Shown: in pieces, positions 52,801-62,000 of the stretch | Layout of the letters: each line of letters opens with the position of its first letter | Position numbering within the stretch: the stretch's first letter is position 1 | Assembly (NCBI RefSeq): GCF_008087625.1 | Contig: NZ_CP042997.1 | Location: 4,960,001-5,024,000 of the forward strand | Length of the DNA: 64,000 nucleotides | From: Aquisphaera giovannonii | GTDB taxonomy: Bacteria; Planctomycetota; Planctomycetia; Isosphaerales; Isosphaeraceae | Direction of reading: 5' to 3' | Notes under the pieces: generated by a model | Seen by the model: only the letters and a program-made list of their open reading frames with translations | The model's database searches: none | Told to the model about the DNA's origin: nothing | Made by a program: the position numbers and the translations under genes

Positions 52801-53367
52801 GCCGCGGGCGGCCAGAAGCTCCGCCCGGATGAGGACTGGACGGTCCGCTCCTGGGAGCTCGGCGACTTCCGCGGCCTCCGCTCGCTCGCGGGGCACGAGG
52901 GCGGCGTGCGCTCGGTGAAGTTCTCCCCGGACGGCCGGCTCCTCGCCTCGGCGGGGGCCGACCACCTCGTGCGGACCTGGGACGCCGCGACCGGCGCCCC
53001 GCTGGCATCCCGCCGCCGGCCGTCCCCCATCGCCGGCCTCGCGTTCGCGCCCGACGGCCGGGCCCTGGCGGTCGCCGACGAGTCCGGCGGCGTGGCCCTC
53101 CTCGACCCCGACGGCCTGGCCGTCCGCTCCACGATCCGGGGCGCCACCGACCGCCTCCTCGGCCTGGCCTACGCCCCCGACGGCCAGTCCATCGCCACCT
53201 GCGGCCGCTCCGGCGTGATCCGCCTCTGGGACGCCGTGACCGGCCAGGAGCTCCTCGTCCTGAAGGGCCACAAATCCCAGGTCAACGCCCTCGCCTTCTC
53301 CCCCGACGGCTCCACGCTCGCCTCCTGCTCCCACGACGGCGAGGTCCACCTCTGGCGGGCCCGCTGA
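49870..53367 (+). CDS. Ser/Thr protein kinase with transmembrane helix and WD40 repeats
   Basis: A 1165-residue protein. Residues 1-70 form a polar N-terminal region (VRPEDYPRHAEALRDLLPTL). The kinase domain follows: glycine loop SRGGMGIVYEA at about 80, Lys near 102 (VALKVLP), HRDVKPSN at 219, DFG at 239, SPEQ in place of APE. A membrane helix lies at about 387-406 (VLGAAAALALVLAAAALGAA), then a coiled coil to about 450. From about 500 to the end WD40-type repeats form one or two beta-propellers (AFSPDGSLLATGSDD, SVKFSPDGRLLASAGADHLV, ALAFSPDGSTLASCSHDGEV). The GTG start at 49870 overlaps the sigma factor stop. The propeller is probably the sensing or binding part. Substrate unknown. Confidence 0.88.
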   Translation: MIARDALPGGEDPELAEVAAEAGERLRRGEDVRPEDYPRHAEALRDLLPTLRMMAGMPAPAAGHSPWFGRLGDFRLVREVSRGGMGIVYEAVQESLGRRVALKVLPDAAALDPRSLRRFQLESQAAASLDHPHIVPVYATGSAGGIPYYAMRFIDGRDLAKVLRALRRDDPGETEAGPARPTSAAPASTLGPSRAREAARLARQAAEALDHAHAADVLHRDVKPSNLLIDDAGGLWVADFGLARIRGGLDLTHTGDALGTPRYMSPEQAAGRREPLDGRSDIYSLGATLYEMLTLRPAFPGDDRIDVLRRIAQEEPPRPRSIDPTIPVDLETIVLKAMAKSRRDRYATAADLAADLGRFLDDRPILARRPGLADHLAKWTRRNRRLVLGAAAALALVLAAAALGAARYISWLRRHEAVLQDAVGLAGRNAAEAERLALEADRQRRLAQRHYLAAQLRLAQQAVDAGDPEVAQELLDAVTPAPGPEGSGRFAWGYLRALARREVVRLPELDTPIHGMSLSRDGRTVATNQGDATLAIWDLPAERIRLTIAEPGMMYREPHLTGDGRILVAPMMPTPHRDEHTLGLWDATTGELRAIRRAGHPAPFGVQELLNRVHFLAGERLVAHVLDDGKGRASLRIWALDPDPAKALPLVALDDVRAAAFAPEGRLFATLEGGGLRLRDASTGAVAREAAAGPGAPGPLAISPDGRLLAACSGDGRVVVRGVDRLDERARYDPGAPVVEPRFDPTGRILALVAEGGKVHLWDWAAGRSRVAIPDDLDRARDRVRLAFSPDGRRFATQAHGDPGGEMPLLVWDAESGRRLGALPYGDRGAPEYHLFAPDGRSLVLDLGRSPKIWRFDPPPEPPQPAGHRDEAWALAFSPDGSLLATGSDDDRNPEKVSIKLWEPATGRLVRGWYAGEGTVAALAFSPDGRTLVSGHLLPGRNLRAWDVSTGRLLRAHAGHPQRVRAVAVAPDGRTVVAAGGQKLRPDEDWTVRSWELGDFRGLRSLAGHEGGVRSVKFSPDGRLLASAGADHLVRTWDAATGAPLASRRRPSPIAGLAFAPDGRALAVADESGGVALLDPDGLAVRSTIRGATDRLLGLAYAPDGQSIATCGRSGVIRLWDAVTGQELLVLKGHKSQVNALAFSPDGSTLASCSHDGEVHLWRAR

Positions 53368-53424
53368 CGCTCGGGAGGGTGGATCGAAGGAGGCAGGAGG
53401 CCGGGAGGACGGACCGGGCCGGCA

Positions 53425-53453
53425 TTGCCTGTTCGCGAAGCACGAACTAAGAT
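53425..53453 (+). promoter_or_regulatory. HigBA promoter with operator in its spacer
   Basis: TTGCCT at 53425-53430, exactly 17 bases, TAAGAT at 53448-53453. The spacer itself is an inverted repeat: GTTCG at 53431-53435 and CGAAC at 53443-53447 with 7 bases between. A regulator bound there would block RNA polymerase, as expected for autorepression by the HigA antitoxin. The start of transcription would be near 53460, 26 bases before the toxin gene. Confidence 0.6.
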
Positions 53454-53485
53454 CGAACCCGGCCGATCGGGAGGCGCGGCGCGGG

Positions 53486-53848
53486 ATGCGGATCATCTCG
53501 AGGGCGAGGCTGAGGGCCTTCTGGGAGGTGCCCGGGCATGAGGACGCCGCGGGGCCGCTCCGGGCCTGGTACACCCACGCGAGCCACCGTTCGGTGGCCT
53601 GGCAATCGTGGGGCGACATCCGGGCCGCTTTCGGGAATGCCAGCCTGGTCGGCAACTGCGTCGTGTTCAACATCGCAGGCAACAAGTACCGACTCATCAC
53701 GCGCGTCCTCTATGCGAGCCAGAAGGTGTTCGTGCTCAGGGTGATGACCCATCGGGAATACGATGATCCGCGCTGGAAGGAGGAATGCGGCCGCTTCGCC
53801 CCTCCGCCCAGGCTTACGGATGCCGGCCCGAAGCGCCGGCGAGGTTGA
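53486..53848 (+). CDS. higB: HigB-type toxin (ribosome-dependent mRNA endonuclease)
   Basis: A 120-residue RelE/HigB-fold protein. It starts MRIISRARLRAFWEVPGHED; the core strands are AFGNASLVGNCVVFNIAGNK and YRLITRVLYASQKVFVLRVM, then THREYDDPRWKEECGRF. HigB toxins cut mRNA on the ribosome; the basic and aromatic residues YRL, H and Y near 70-95 would form the active surface. The toxin gene comes first and the antitoxin gene follows after three bases, the order typical of HigBA. GGGAGG lies about 11 bases before ATG 53486. A Pro/Arg-rich tail of 15 residues after the fold is unusual. Confidence 0.85.
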   Translation: MRIISRARLRAFWEVPGHEDAAGPLRAWYTHASHRSVAWQSWGDIRAAFGNASLVGNCVVFNIAGNKYRLITRVLYASQKVFVLRVMTHREYDDPRWKEECGRFAPPPRLTDAGPKRRRG

Positions 53849-53851
53849 GCG

Positions 53852-54325
53852 ATGGCTGCCCGCTCCCGTTTCGCCCTGAGGGGCAAGAGCCAGGACTCGT
53901 ACCTGGACCTCGTCCGCGCCTTCCCCCTGGCCGCGATCCGGTCCGAGGGGCACTTCGCGGAGGCGCAGGAGGTCATGGACGGCCTGCTCGCCCGCGGCGG
54001 GATGGGGCCCGGCGAGGCGATGTACCTGGACGCCCTGAGCGACCTCGTGGCGACCTACGAGGACCTCCGCCATGCGATCGAGCCCGCCTCCGACGCCGAC
54101 ATGCTCCGCCACCTGATGGAGGCGAAGGGGATCACCCAGGCGGAACTGGCCCGCGCCTCGGGGATCCCCCGCTCCTCGATCTCCGAGATGCTCTCCGGCA
54201 AGAAGCCCTTCACACGCCCGGTGATCCGCCGCCTGGCGGCCTACTTCCGGATCGACGCCAGCATCCTGGCGGCGAACTTCGGGAACCCGCCGCAATCCGA
54301 CGGCCGGGGGCCGAGCCCGCGATGA
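53852..54325 (+). CDS. higA: HigA-type antitoxin (HTH)
   Basis: A 157-residue antitoxin. The N-terminal half (residues 10-75, SYLDLVRAFPLAAIRSEGHF then YLDALSDLVATYEDLRHAI) is the helical region seen in HigA proteins of this type. The C-terminal half has a Cro/C1 helix-turn-helix: MLRHLMEAKGITQAELARAS, GIPRSSISEMLSGKKPFTRP, and ends with a short polar tail. It should bind HigB and repress the shared promoter at 53425-53453, where an inverted repeat lies between -35 and -10. The start is three bases after the toxin stop. Confidence 0.88.
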   Translation: MAARSRFALRGKSQDSYLDLVRAFPLAAIRSEGHFAEAQEVMDGLLARGGMGPGEAMYLDALSDLVATYEDLRHAIEPASDADMLRHLMEAKGITQAELARASGIPRSSISEMLSGKKPFTRPVIRRLAAYFRIDASILAANFGNPPQSDGRGPSPR

Positions 54326-54535
54326 ACCCTGCGCTCGGCGGGCGAGCCGGCACCGCCCCGCGACCAAGCCAGCCGAGGCTACCCTCCGCGTCCCGGGCGT
54401 CGAGCCCGGAAGGAGGGAGAATCCCCTCCCGGCGATCCGGCGAGATATATCCAATCCACACCATCTAACGCCATCAAACAACACATCGATTCCTACCCGG
54501 GGGGTCACCGCGTGGCGGCCGCGGATTCCCGCGAT

Positions 54536-54541
54536 TAGAAT
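54536..54541 (+). promoter_or_regulatory. Possible -10 box for the tricorn-type gene
   Basis: TAGAAT at 54536-54541, 55 bases before ATG 54596. The same box appears before the kinase gene at 12338 (with a good -35) and the glycosyltransferase gene at 22745. Here the region 17 bases upstream reads TGGCGG, a poor -35. The stretch just before (54440-54490) is relatively AT-rich. Confidence 0.4.
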
Positions 54542-54595
54542 CCTCAGGCCGACGAGATGTGCCGCCCCGTCCCCGCCACCCCGGAAGCCCGCCCC

Positions 54596-57500
54596 ATGCG
54601 AACCGCCCGACTCGCCGCCGCCCTGGCCGTCGCCCTGATCCCCTCGCGGGCCGAGTCCGGCACGGCCGGCTACTATCGCCAGCCGTCGATCGCGCGGGGC
54701 TCGATCGTCTTCGTCGCCGAGGGGGACCTGTGGAAGGTCCCCGCGGGCGGCGGCCCGGCGAGGCGGCTGACGACCCACCCCGGGAACGAGAACCTCCCGG
54801 CCTTCTCGCCCGACGGCAAGGCCATCGCGTTCGTCGGCCGCTACGAGGGGCCGGCCGAGGTCTACACGATCCCGTCCGACGGCGGGCTCCCCCGGCGCAG
54901 GACGTACAACGCGGCGAACCCCGTCTCGATCGGCTGGACGCCCGACGGCAAGATCCTCGTCGGCACGAGGAGCCGATCCGGCCTGCCCAGCGTCCAGCTC
55001 CTGGCGATCGACCCCGCCAATGATCGGCCCGAGCCCGTCCCGCTCGACGAGGCCGCCGAGGGGGCGTTCAACCCCGAGGACAAGCTCCTGGTCTTCACCC
55101 GCCTCCCGTTCCAGGGCAGCCACACCCGGCAGTACCAGGGCGGGACCGCCCAGAACCTCTGGAAGTTCGCCCCGGGGGCCGACGAGGCGCAGCCCCTGAC
55201 CGCCAACTACCCCGGCACGAGCAAGTCCCCCATGTGGCACCGCGGGCGGATCTACTTCGCCACCGACCGCGGCGGCACCATGAACCTCTGGTCGATGAAG
55301 CCCGACGGCACCGACCTCAAGCAACACACGAAGCACAGGGACTTCGAGGTCGCCTCGCCGCGGATCGACCCCGACGCCGGCCTGATCGCCTACCAGCTCG
55401 GCGCCGACCTGCGCGTCTACGACATCGCCGCCGACCGCGACGGCCCGGTGCCGATCGCCCTGGAGACCGACGTGGACCAGGAGCGGCAGAAGTGGGTCGA
55501 GAAGCCGGCCGAGTGGATCACCTCCGCCCACCTCAGCCCCGACGGCGACCGCGTCGCGCTGACCGCCCGCGGCAAGGTCTTCGTCGCCCCCCGCGGCCCC
55601 GGCCGGATCGCCGAGGCCTCGCACGCCGACGGCGTCCGCCATCGCGACGCCCGCTTCCTGCCCGGCAAGGAGAAGGACGCGAAGACCCTCCTCAGCCTCT
55701 CCGACCGCTCCGGCGAGGTCGAGGTGTGGACCCTCCCGGCCGACGGCGTCGGCGACGAGGCCCAGCTCACCAAAGGCGGCGAGGTCCTCCGCTGGGAGGC
55801 CGTCCCCTCGCCCGACGGCAAGCTCATCGCCCATCGCGACAAGAACCAGCGCCTCTTCCTCTTCGACGTCGAGGGCAAGAAGGACCGCAAGATCGCCGAG
55901 TCCGAGGTGGACGACCTCGGCGACCTCGCCTGGTCGCCCGACGGCAAGTGGCTCGCCTACACCGACCAGCTCGAGAACGGGTTCCGGCAGATCAAGCTCC
56001 ACTCCGTGGAGGACGGCGCGACCGTGCCCCTGACGACCGACCGCTACGACAGCTCCAGCCCCGCCTGGTCGGCCGACGGCAAGTTCGTCTACTTCCTCTC
56101 CGACCGCAACCTGGTCTCCGTCGTCGGCAGCCCCTGGGGGACCTACCAGCCCGAGCCCTACTTCGACAAGCCGACGCAGGTCTTCGAGGTCGCCCTCGCC
56201 AAGGGCCTCCGCTCCCCCTTCGCCCCGCCCGACGAGCTGCACCCCGACGACGAGAAGGACAAGGAGAAGGCCGACAAGGGCAAGGCCCCCGGCGATCCGG
56301 GCCCGGGCAAGAAGCCCGAGGGCGACGCGGGCGGCGACAAGAAGGCCGACGACGCCAAGAAGGCCCCGCCCAAGGTGACGATCGACCGCGAGGGCCTCGC
56401 CGCCCGCCTCACGCGCGTGCCGGTCGAGCCGGGGCGCTACCTCGGCCTGTCGGCGAACGCCAAGGGCCTGTTCTGGCTCGCCCCCACGCCCGGCGAGCGC
56501 AAGGCCGACCTGAAGGCCGTGAAGTTCGCCCGCAAGGACGTCGAGGTGAAGACCGTCGCGGGCGACATCCGGGGCTACGAGCTCTCGGCCGACGGCAAGG
56601 CCCTCCTGATCCGCAAGGAGAACGCGATGGCGATCGTGGACGCCGAGCCCGCCCCGGCCGACCTGGCGAAGAAGGACGTGGACCTCTCCGGCTGGTCCCT
56701 GGCGCTCAGCCCCCGGGACGAGTGGCGGCAGATGTTCGACGAGGCCTGGCGCCTGGAGCGGGACTACTTCTACGACCGGGGCATGCACGGCTCGGACTGG
56801 AAGGCCGTCCGGGGCAAGTACCGCCCGCTCGTGGACCGCGTCCGCTCCCGCGACGAGCTCTCCGACCTGCTCGCCCAGATGGTGGCGGAGCTGGAGGCCC
56901 TGCACATCTTCGTCCGCGGCGGCGACCTCCGCACCGGCCCCGACGACGTCCCCACCGCCTCCCTGGGCGCCGCGCTCGTCCGGGACGAGGGGAGGGGGGG
57001 GTACCGGGTCGAGCACATCTACAAGGCCGACGGCGACGAGCCCGACCTCGCCTCGCCGCTCGCCCGCCCCGGCGTGGACGTCCGGCCGGGCGACGTCCTC
57101 ACGCGGGTGGACGGCGTCCCGGCGCTCGACGCCCCGGACCTCCACGCCCTCCTCCGCCGCAAGGTCGGCCGCCAGGTCCTGATCCACGTCGAGCCGAAGA
57201 CGGGCGCCCCGCGCGACGTCGTCGTCCGCCCGATCAGCGCCGAGGCCGAGGCCGACATGCGCTACCACGAGTGGGAGCTGACGCGCCGCGAACGCACCGA
57301 GTCCCTCGGCGAGGGGAAGATCGGCTACGTCCACCTCCGCGCCATGGGCGGCCGCAACTTCACCGAGTTCGCGAAGGGCTTCTACCCCGTCTTCCACCGC
57401 CAGGGCCTGATCATCGACGTCCGCCACAACCAGGGGGGGAACATCGACAGCTGGATCATCGGCCGGCTGTTGCGCAAGCCCTGGTTCTACTGGGTCTCGC

Positions 57501-57952
57501 GCGTGGGCAAGCCGACGACCTGGAACATGCAGTACGCCTTCCGGGGCCACCTCGTCGTCCTCTGCGACTCGTTCACCGCCTCCGACGGCGAGGCCTTCTC
57601 CGAGGGCGTCAAGCGGCTCAAGCTGGGCACCGTCATCGGCACGCGGACCTGGGGCGGCGAGATCTGGCTCTCGTCCAGCAACGTCCTCGTCGACCGCGGC
57701 ATCGCCACCGCCGCGGAGACCGGCGTCTACGGCCCCGAGGGCACCTGGCTCATCGAGGGCCACGGCGTCGACCCCGACGAGGTCGTGGACAACCTCCCCC
57801 ACGCCACCTACCTCGGCAAGGACGCCCAGCTCGAGGCCGCCATCGCCCACCTGAAGGCCCGGATCGCCGACCAGCCGGTCGGCACCCCCAAGCCGCCTCC
57901 GTATCCCAGGAAGGCCGTCGAGGACATCCACGCCGCGGCCGGCGGCCGGTGA
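54596..57952 (+). CDS. Tricorn-type protease (S41 family) with beta-propellers
   Basis: A 1118-residue exported protein. A signal peptide lies at about 1-20 (MRTARLAAALAVALIPSRA). Residues 25-530 carry propeller repeats with SPDGK turns (LPAFSPDGKAIAFVG, LAWSPDGKWLAYTD). At about 550-595 there is a charged linker rich in Lys, Asp and Gly (DEKDKEKADKGKAPGDPG), an insert not usual in tricorn. The C-terminal part has a helical C1-like domain with DRGMHGSDWKAVRGKY (His about 731), a PDZ-like domain (about 800-880), and the S41 catalytic core with CDSFTASDGEAFSEG, nucleophile Ser996 and Asp997 next to it, as in tricorn. It should degrade peptides outside the cytoplasm. I chose ATG 54596, where the signal peptide begins. 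Confidence 0.88.
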   Translation: MRTARLAAALAVALIPSRAESGTAGYYRQPSIARGSIVFVAEGDLWKVPAGGGPARRLTTHPGNENLPAFSPDGKAIAFVGRYEGPAEVYTIPSDGGLPRRRTYNAANPVSIGWTPDGKILVGTRSRSGLPSVQLLAIDPANDRPEPVPLDEAAEGAFNPEDKLLVFTRLPFQGSHTRQYQGGTAQNLWKFAPGADEAQPLTANYPGTSKSPMWHRGRIYFATDRGGTMNLWSMKPDGTDLKQHTKHRDFEVASPRIDPDAGLIAYQLGADLRVYDIAADRDGPVPIALETDVDQERQKWVEKPAEWITSAHLSPDGDRVALTARGKVFVAPRGPGRIAEASHADGVRHRDARFLPGKEKDAKTLLSLSDRSGEVEVWTLPADGVGDEAQLTKGGEVLRWEAVPSPDGKLIAHRDKNQRLFLFDVEGKKDRKIAESEVDDLGDLAWSPDGKWLAYTDQLENGFRQIKLHSVEDGATVPLTTDRYDSSSPAWSADGKFVYFLSDRNLVSVVGSPWGTYQPEPYFDKPTQVFEVALAKGLRSPFAPPDELHPDDEKDKEKADKGKAPGDPGPGKKPEGDAGGDKKADDAKKAPPKVTIDREGLAARLTRVPVEPGRYLGLSANAKGLFWLAPTPGERKADLKAVKFARKDVEVKTVAGDIRGYELSADGKALLIRKENAMAIVDAEPAPADLAKKDVDLSGWSLALSPRDEWRQMFDEAWRLERDYFYDRGMHGSDWKAVRGKYRPLVDRVRSRDELSDLLAQMVAELEALHIFVRGGDLRTGPDDVPTASLGAALVRDEGRGGYRVEHIYKADGDEPDLASPLARPGVDVRPGDVLTRVDGVPALDAPDLHALLRRKVGRQVLIHVEPKTGAPRDVVVRPISAEAEADMRYHEWELTRRERTESLGEGKIGYVHLRAMGGRNFTEFAKGFYPVFHRQGLIIDVRHNQGGNIDSWIIGRLLRKPWFYWVSRVGKPTTWNMQYAFRGHLVVLCDSFTASDGEAFSEGVKRLKLGTVIGTRTWGGEIWLSSSNVLVDRGIATAAETGVYGPEGTWLIEGHGVDPDEVVDNLPHATYLGKDAQLEAAIAHLKARIADQPVGTPKPPPYPRKAVEDIHAAAGGR

Positions 57953-57978
57953 CCATGCCCTCCCCACCCCGGCCTCGG

Positions 57979-58344
57979 CGTGGCTCCACTCGTCGCGCGA
58001 CCCTGCTTCGAAAGCTGCGCCGCAAGTCCATCCGACGGAATACCTTGACTGCGGTTTTCGAACGGCTTCGCCGCCCATGAAGCGGAGAAGACCCACCACG
58101 GATGGCACGGAGAACACGGATGGAACGCGGGCCGCCCGCGCCGATCCGTCATCCGTGCCATCCGTGCCATCCGTGGTCGTTGAAGATGTCCGCATCGAAC
58201 GCTCCCCCATCGTGGCGCCTCCCCCGCCGCCACGCCGAGGCGTGGCTCCACTCGTCGCGCGACCCTGCTTCGAAAGCTGCGCCGCAAGTCCTTCTCCCGG
58301 ATCATCTTGACCTTGGTTTTCGAACGGCTTCGCCGGCCCCGTCC
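57979..58344. repeat. Two direct copies of a 100-base repeat around an inverted repeat
   Basis: Copy 1 from 57979 and copy 2 from 58241 (offset 262) share CGTGGCTCCACTCGTCGCGC then GACCCTGCTTCGAAAGCTGC, then a variable stretch, then TTTTCGAACGGCTTCGCC. Between them, ACCACGGATGGCACGGA (58096-58112) pairs perfectly with 58161-58177 (17 bp), with further copies of CATCCGTG near it. The ends of each direct copy also pair partly (TTCGAAAGC with TTTTCGAACGG). No coding frame here is convincing. Confidence 0.7.
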
Positions 58345-59027
58345 CGGGTCCTGCGACGACCACGCGACGCCCGGCCACCCGGTTGCGGACACGGCGACGC
58401 TTCGCCGTCCCCTCCGCCCGGCGGCCCGTCGACCCCCGGCCGATCCGACGGGCCGGGGCGGGCCCGAACGGCGACCCGGGCCGGGCCATGCCCCGCCCCA
58501 TCCCGGGCCTCGTCGGCAGCCCCGCGCCGCCGACGGCAAGAATCCGGGCCTCGGTCACCATGGGTCTGCGGACTCCGCGAGGAGGAGGAGGTCGGGGCGG
58601 ACGCGCGATTTCGCAGCTTTTACCCAGCACGCTCCCGCCATGGGGCTCGCCGGTTTCATCGACCCGAAGGTTCCGCCGAGATGGTCACGCGGCATGGACC
58701 GTCACGAGCCCCCGGCGTCGACCTCGAAACGGGATGACGCATCCGGGCCATCCCGGCGGAAAACGCCGGCACCGGAGATGCTGGGTATCTCGCCGCCGAT
58801 GCTTCACACGCCGGGCCCGCCGCCCGGGACCTCGGCGGGCGCGGAGGGTCGCCGTTCGAGCTCCGTCCCGGTTGCATCCGCTAAAGACGCGTCCGCCCCC
58901 CCGAGCGTAGACTTGCAACGGGTCGCCGGAGCCCGCCCCCGGCCGCGAAGCGCGTCGGCGGGCGACCGGGCCAATCCGGCGAGACTCGTCGCGGCAGGCG
59001 CCCGCTGTCAGACCAAGAGGCCCATCC
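58345..59027. other. Gene-free stretch before the histidine kinase
   Basis: About 680 bases. Frames are open on both strands, but the translations are arginine- and proline-rich without motifs. It must hold the promoter of the histidine kinase gene; I see no good pair of boxes. A decayed gene cannot be excluded. Confidence 0.4.
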
Positions 59028-62000
59028 ATGCACAAGCCGCCCGTCATCGCCCGCACCCTGACGACGGGCTATGCCGTGGCCGTCATCGCCAGCCTGGTGG
59101 CGTTCCTCCTCCGCTGGCCGTTGTCGCCGCTGATCGGCCGCGAGTTCCCGTTCTTCACGTTCTTCCTCGCCACCCTCGTCGCGGCGTACTCGGGCGGGCT
59201 CCGGGCGGGGCTGCTCGCGACGGCCCTGGGCGCGATCGGGGCCGCCTATTTCCTGATGGACCCGGTCTCCTCCTTCTGGGTCGCGGCCCCGGCGGACCGG
59301 ACGCGGCTGGTCCTCTTCCTCGGCATCGGATCGCTCATCAGCGGCTTCGCCGAGTCGGGCCTGCGGGCGAAGGAACGCGCGATGAGGGGCGAGCGCCGTT
59401 ACCTCCAATCCCTGGAGAGCATCTCCGACGCCTTCGCCCAGCTCGACCGCGACTGGCGGTACACGTACGTGAACGCCCGGGCGGCCGAGATCTCCGGCAT
59501 GACCGTCGCCGCGATGGTCGGCCGGACGATGTGGGACCTCTTCCCGGCCCTCCGCGGGACCGAGATGGAGGCGCGCGCCCGGGCGGCGATGTCGGACGGG
59601 AAGCCCGCCCACTTCGAGTTCTATTTCCCGCCCTTCGACCGGTGGTTCGAGCAGCGGCTGTACCCCTCGGACGCGGGCCTCGCCATCTTCTCGGCCGACA
59701 TCACCGAGCGCAGGCGGGCGGAGGAGGAGAACCGGAGGCTCCTCGCCATCCTCGAGGCGACCCCGGACCTCGTGACGACGGCCGCGGCGGACGGCAGCGT
59801 CCGGTACCTGAACCGCGAGGCCAGGCGGGTCCTCGGCTACGAGGGCGACGCCCACCCCGCCGACTATCAGCTCCTCGACGGGCAGCCCCAGTGGGCGGCG
59901 CGGGTCGTCCGGGAGGACGGGATCCCGGGGGTGGTCCGCGACGGCTACTGGCGGGGGGAGACCGCGATCCGGGCGCGGGACGGCCGGGAGGTGCCGGTCG
60001 ACCAGGTCATCATCCGCCATTCGGGCGGGGAGGGCCGCGACGCCTTCATCTCCACCATCGCGCGGGACATCACGCGGCAGAAGGAGGTCGAGGACCGGCT
60101 CCGCAGGGGGGAGGCCAGGTTCCGGACGCTCGCCGAGGCGGTGCCCCAGATCATCTGGGCCGCGGCGCCGGACGGGCGGATCACCTTCATCAACGGCCGG
60201 TGGACCGAGCTCACCGGGCTCTCCCTCGAGGAGACGAACGACCTGGAGGCGGCCAAGAAGGTCATCCACCCTGACGACGCGGGGCGGGTCTTCGCCCGCT
60301 GGGCCGAGGCCCTGGCGAACGGGACCCCGCACGAGGTCGAGTGGCGGTTCCGCGACCGGCGGGACGGCTCCTACCGATGGTTCCTGACCCGGGCCGTCCC
60401 GGCGCGGGACGAGGCCGGAATCCTGACCGAGTGGTTCGGCACGGCGACCGACATCGACGACCAGAAGCGGATCGAGGAGCGGCTCCGGACCAGCGAGGAG
60501 AGGCTCCTCTTCACGGCCCGGGCGACGCGGGTGACGATGTTCCAGCAGGACACGGACCTCCGCTACTCCTGGCTCACCAACCCGCTGCGGGGCTACCGCC
60601 AGGAGGAGATCGTCGGCCGGACCGACGAGGAGATCCGCCACACCATCGACGACGTCCCGGCGCTCGTCGGCGCGAAGCGCCGGGCGCTCGAGACCGGCCG
60701 CGGGACGCGGCTCGAGGTGTCGAACCGCGAGGGGGGCGAGGTCGAGTACCACCAGCTCACGATCGAGCCGATGCGCGACGACTCGGGGGCGGTGGTCGGG
60801 CTCCTCGGGGCGAGCATCGACGTGACCGAGCGGCACCGGGCCGAGGCCGAGAGCCGGCGGCTCGCCGCGATCGTCGAGGCGACGCCCGACTTCGTCACGG
60901 TCGCCCGGATGGACGGCCGCCTCGTCTACCTGAACCGGGCCGGCCGGCGGATGCTCGGGATCCCGGACGACGCCGAGGCCGGCACGCTCACCCGGCAGCG
61001 GCTCTCCCCCGGCTGGGTCTACGAGCGGACTCAGCGGGACTGGCTCCCCGCGGCCCTCCGGGACGGCTCGGCCGCGGGGGAGGGGGCGGTCCTCGCCTCG
61101 GACGGCCGGGAGATCCCCGTGTCCTTCGTCATGCTCGTCCACCGCGGCCCCTCCGGCGAGCCGGAGTACCTCTCGACCGTCGCCCGGGACATCGCCGGCC
61201 GGAAGAGGGACGAGGAGGAGCTCCGCAAGCGGGAGAGGGACTTCCGGGCGCTCGCCGACAACGCCCCGGCCCTCGTGGCCCGGTTCGACCGCGACCTCCG
61301 GCATCTCTTCGTGAACCGCCGGGTGGAGGCGGCGACCGGCCTCCCGGCCTCGGCCTTCGTCGGCCGCTCGAATCGCGAGATGGGCGTCCCGGAGGACCTC
61401 CACGCGCCTGGCGACGAGCGGCTCCGGAGGGTCTTCGAGACGGGGGAGGTGCAGACGCTGGAGTTCACCTACCCGTCGCCCGAGGGGCCCCGCCACTTCC
61501 ACTCGTGGTTCGGCCCGGAGCTCGGGGGCGCCGGCGAGGTCGAGTCGGCCATCTGCATCACCCGCGACGTGACCGAGCAGAAGCAGCTCGAGAACGAGCT
61601 CCGCCGCCGGAATGAGGAGCTCGCCGAGGCGGACCGGCGGAAGGACGACTTCCTCGCGACCCTCGCGCACGAGCTCCGGAACCCGCTGGCCCCGGTCCGG
61701 ATGGCGGTCGAGGTGCTGAAGGCCAGGGGGCCGGCGGACCCGGCCCTCATCCAGGCCCGCGCCATCATCGAGCGGCAGGTCCGGCACATGGCGAGGCTCC
61801 TCGACGACCTCCTGGACGTCTCCCGGATCACCCGGGGGAAGCTCGAGCTCCGCCGCCAGCCGGTGACCCTCGCCGCGGTGCTCGACGCCGCGCTGGAGAC
61901 GAGCCGGCCCCTCGTCGAGGCCGGCGGGCACGACCTCGTGCTCGACGTCCCGCCGGGCCCGGTCCACCTGGACGCCGACCCGGTCCGCCTCGCCCAGGTC

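Noticed and set aside
49480-53700. A 1406-codon minus-strand frame opposite the sigma factor and WD40 kinase
   Set aside because: It is the mirror of a GC-rich coding region; no motif, signal or start site. The plus strand carries recognisable sigma and kinase motifs throughout.
53447-58630. A 1727-codon open frame on the minus strand opposite the tricorn-type and HigBA genes
   Set aside because: It is antisense to genes with clear motifs. Its translation is Val/Gly/Ala/Arg-rich without any domain, as expected when the third codon position is nearly always G or C.
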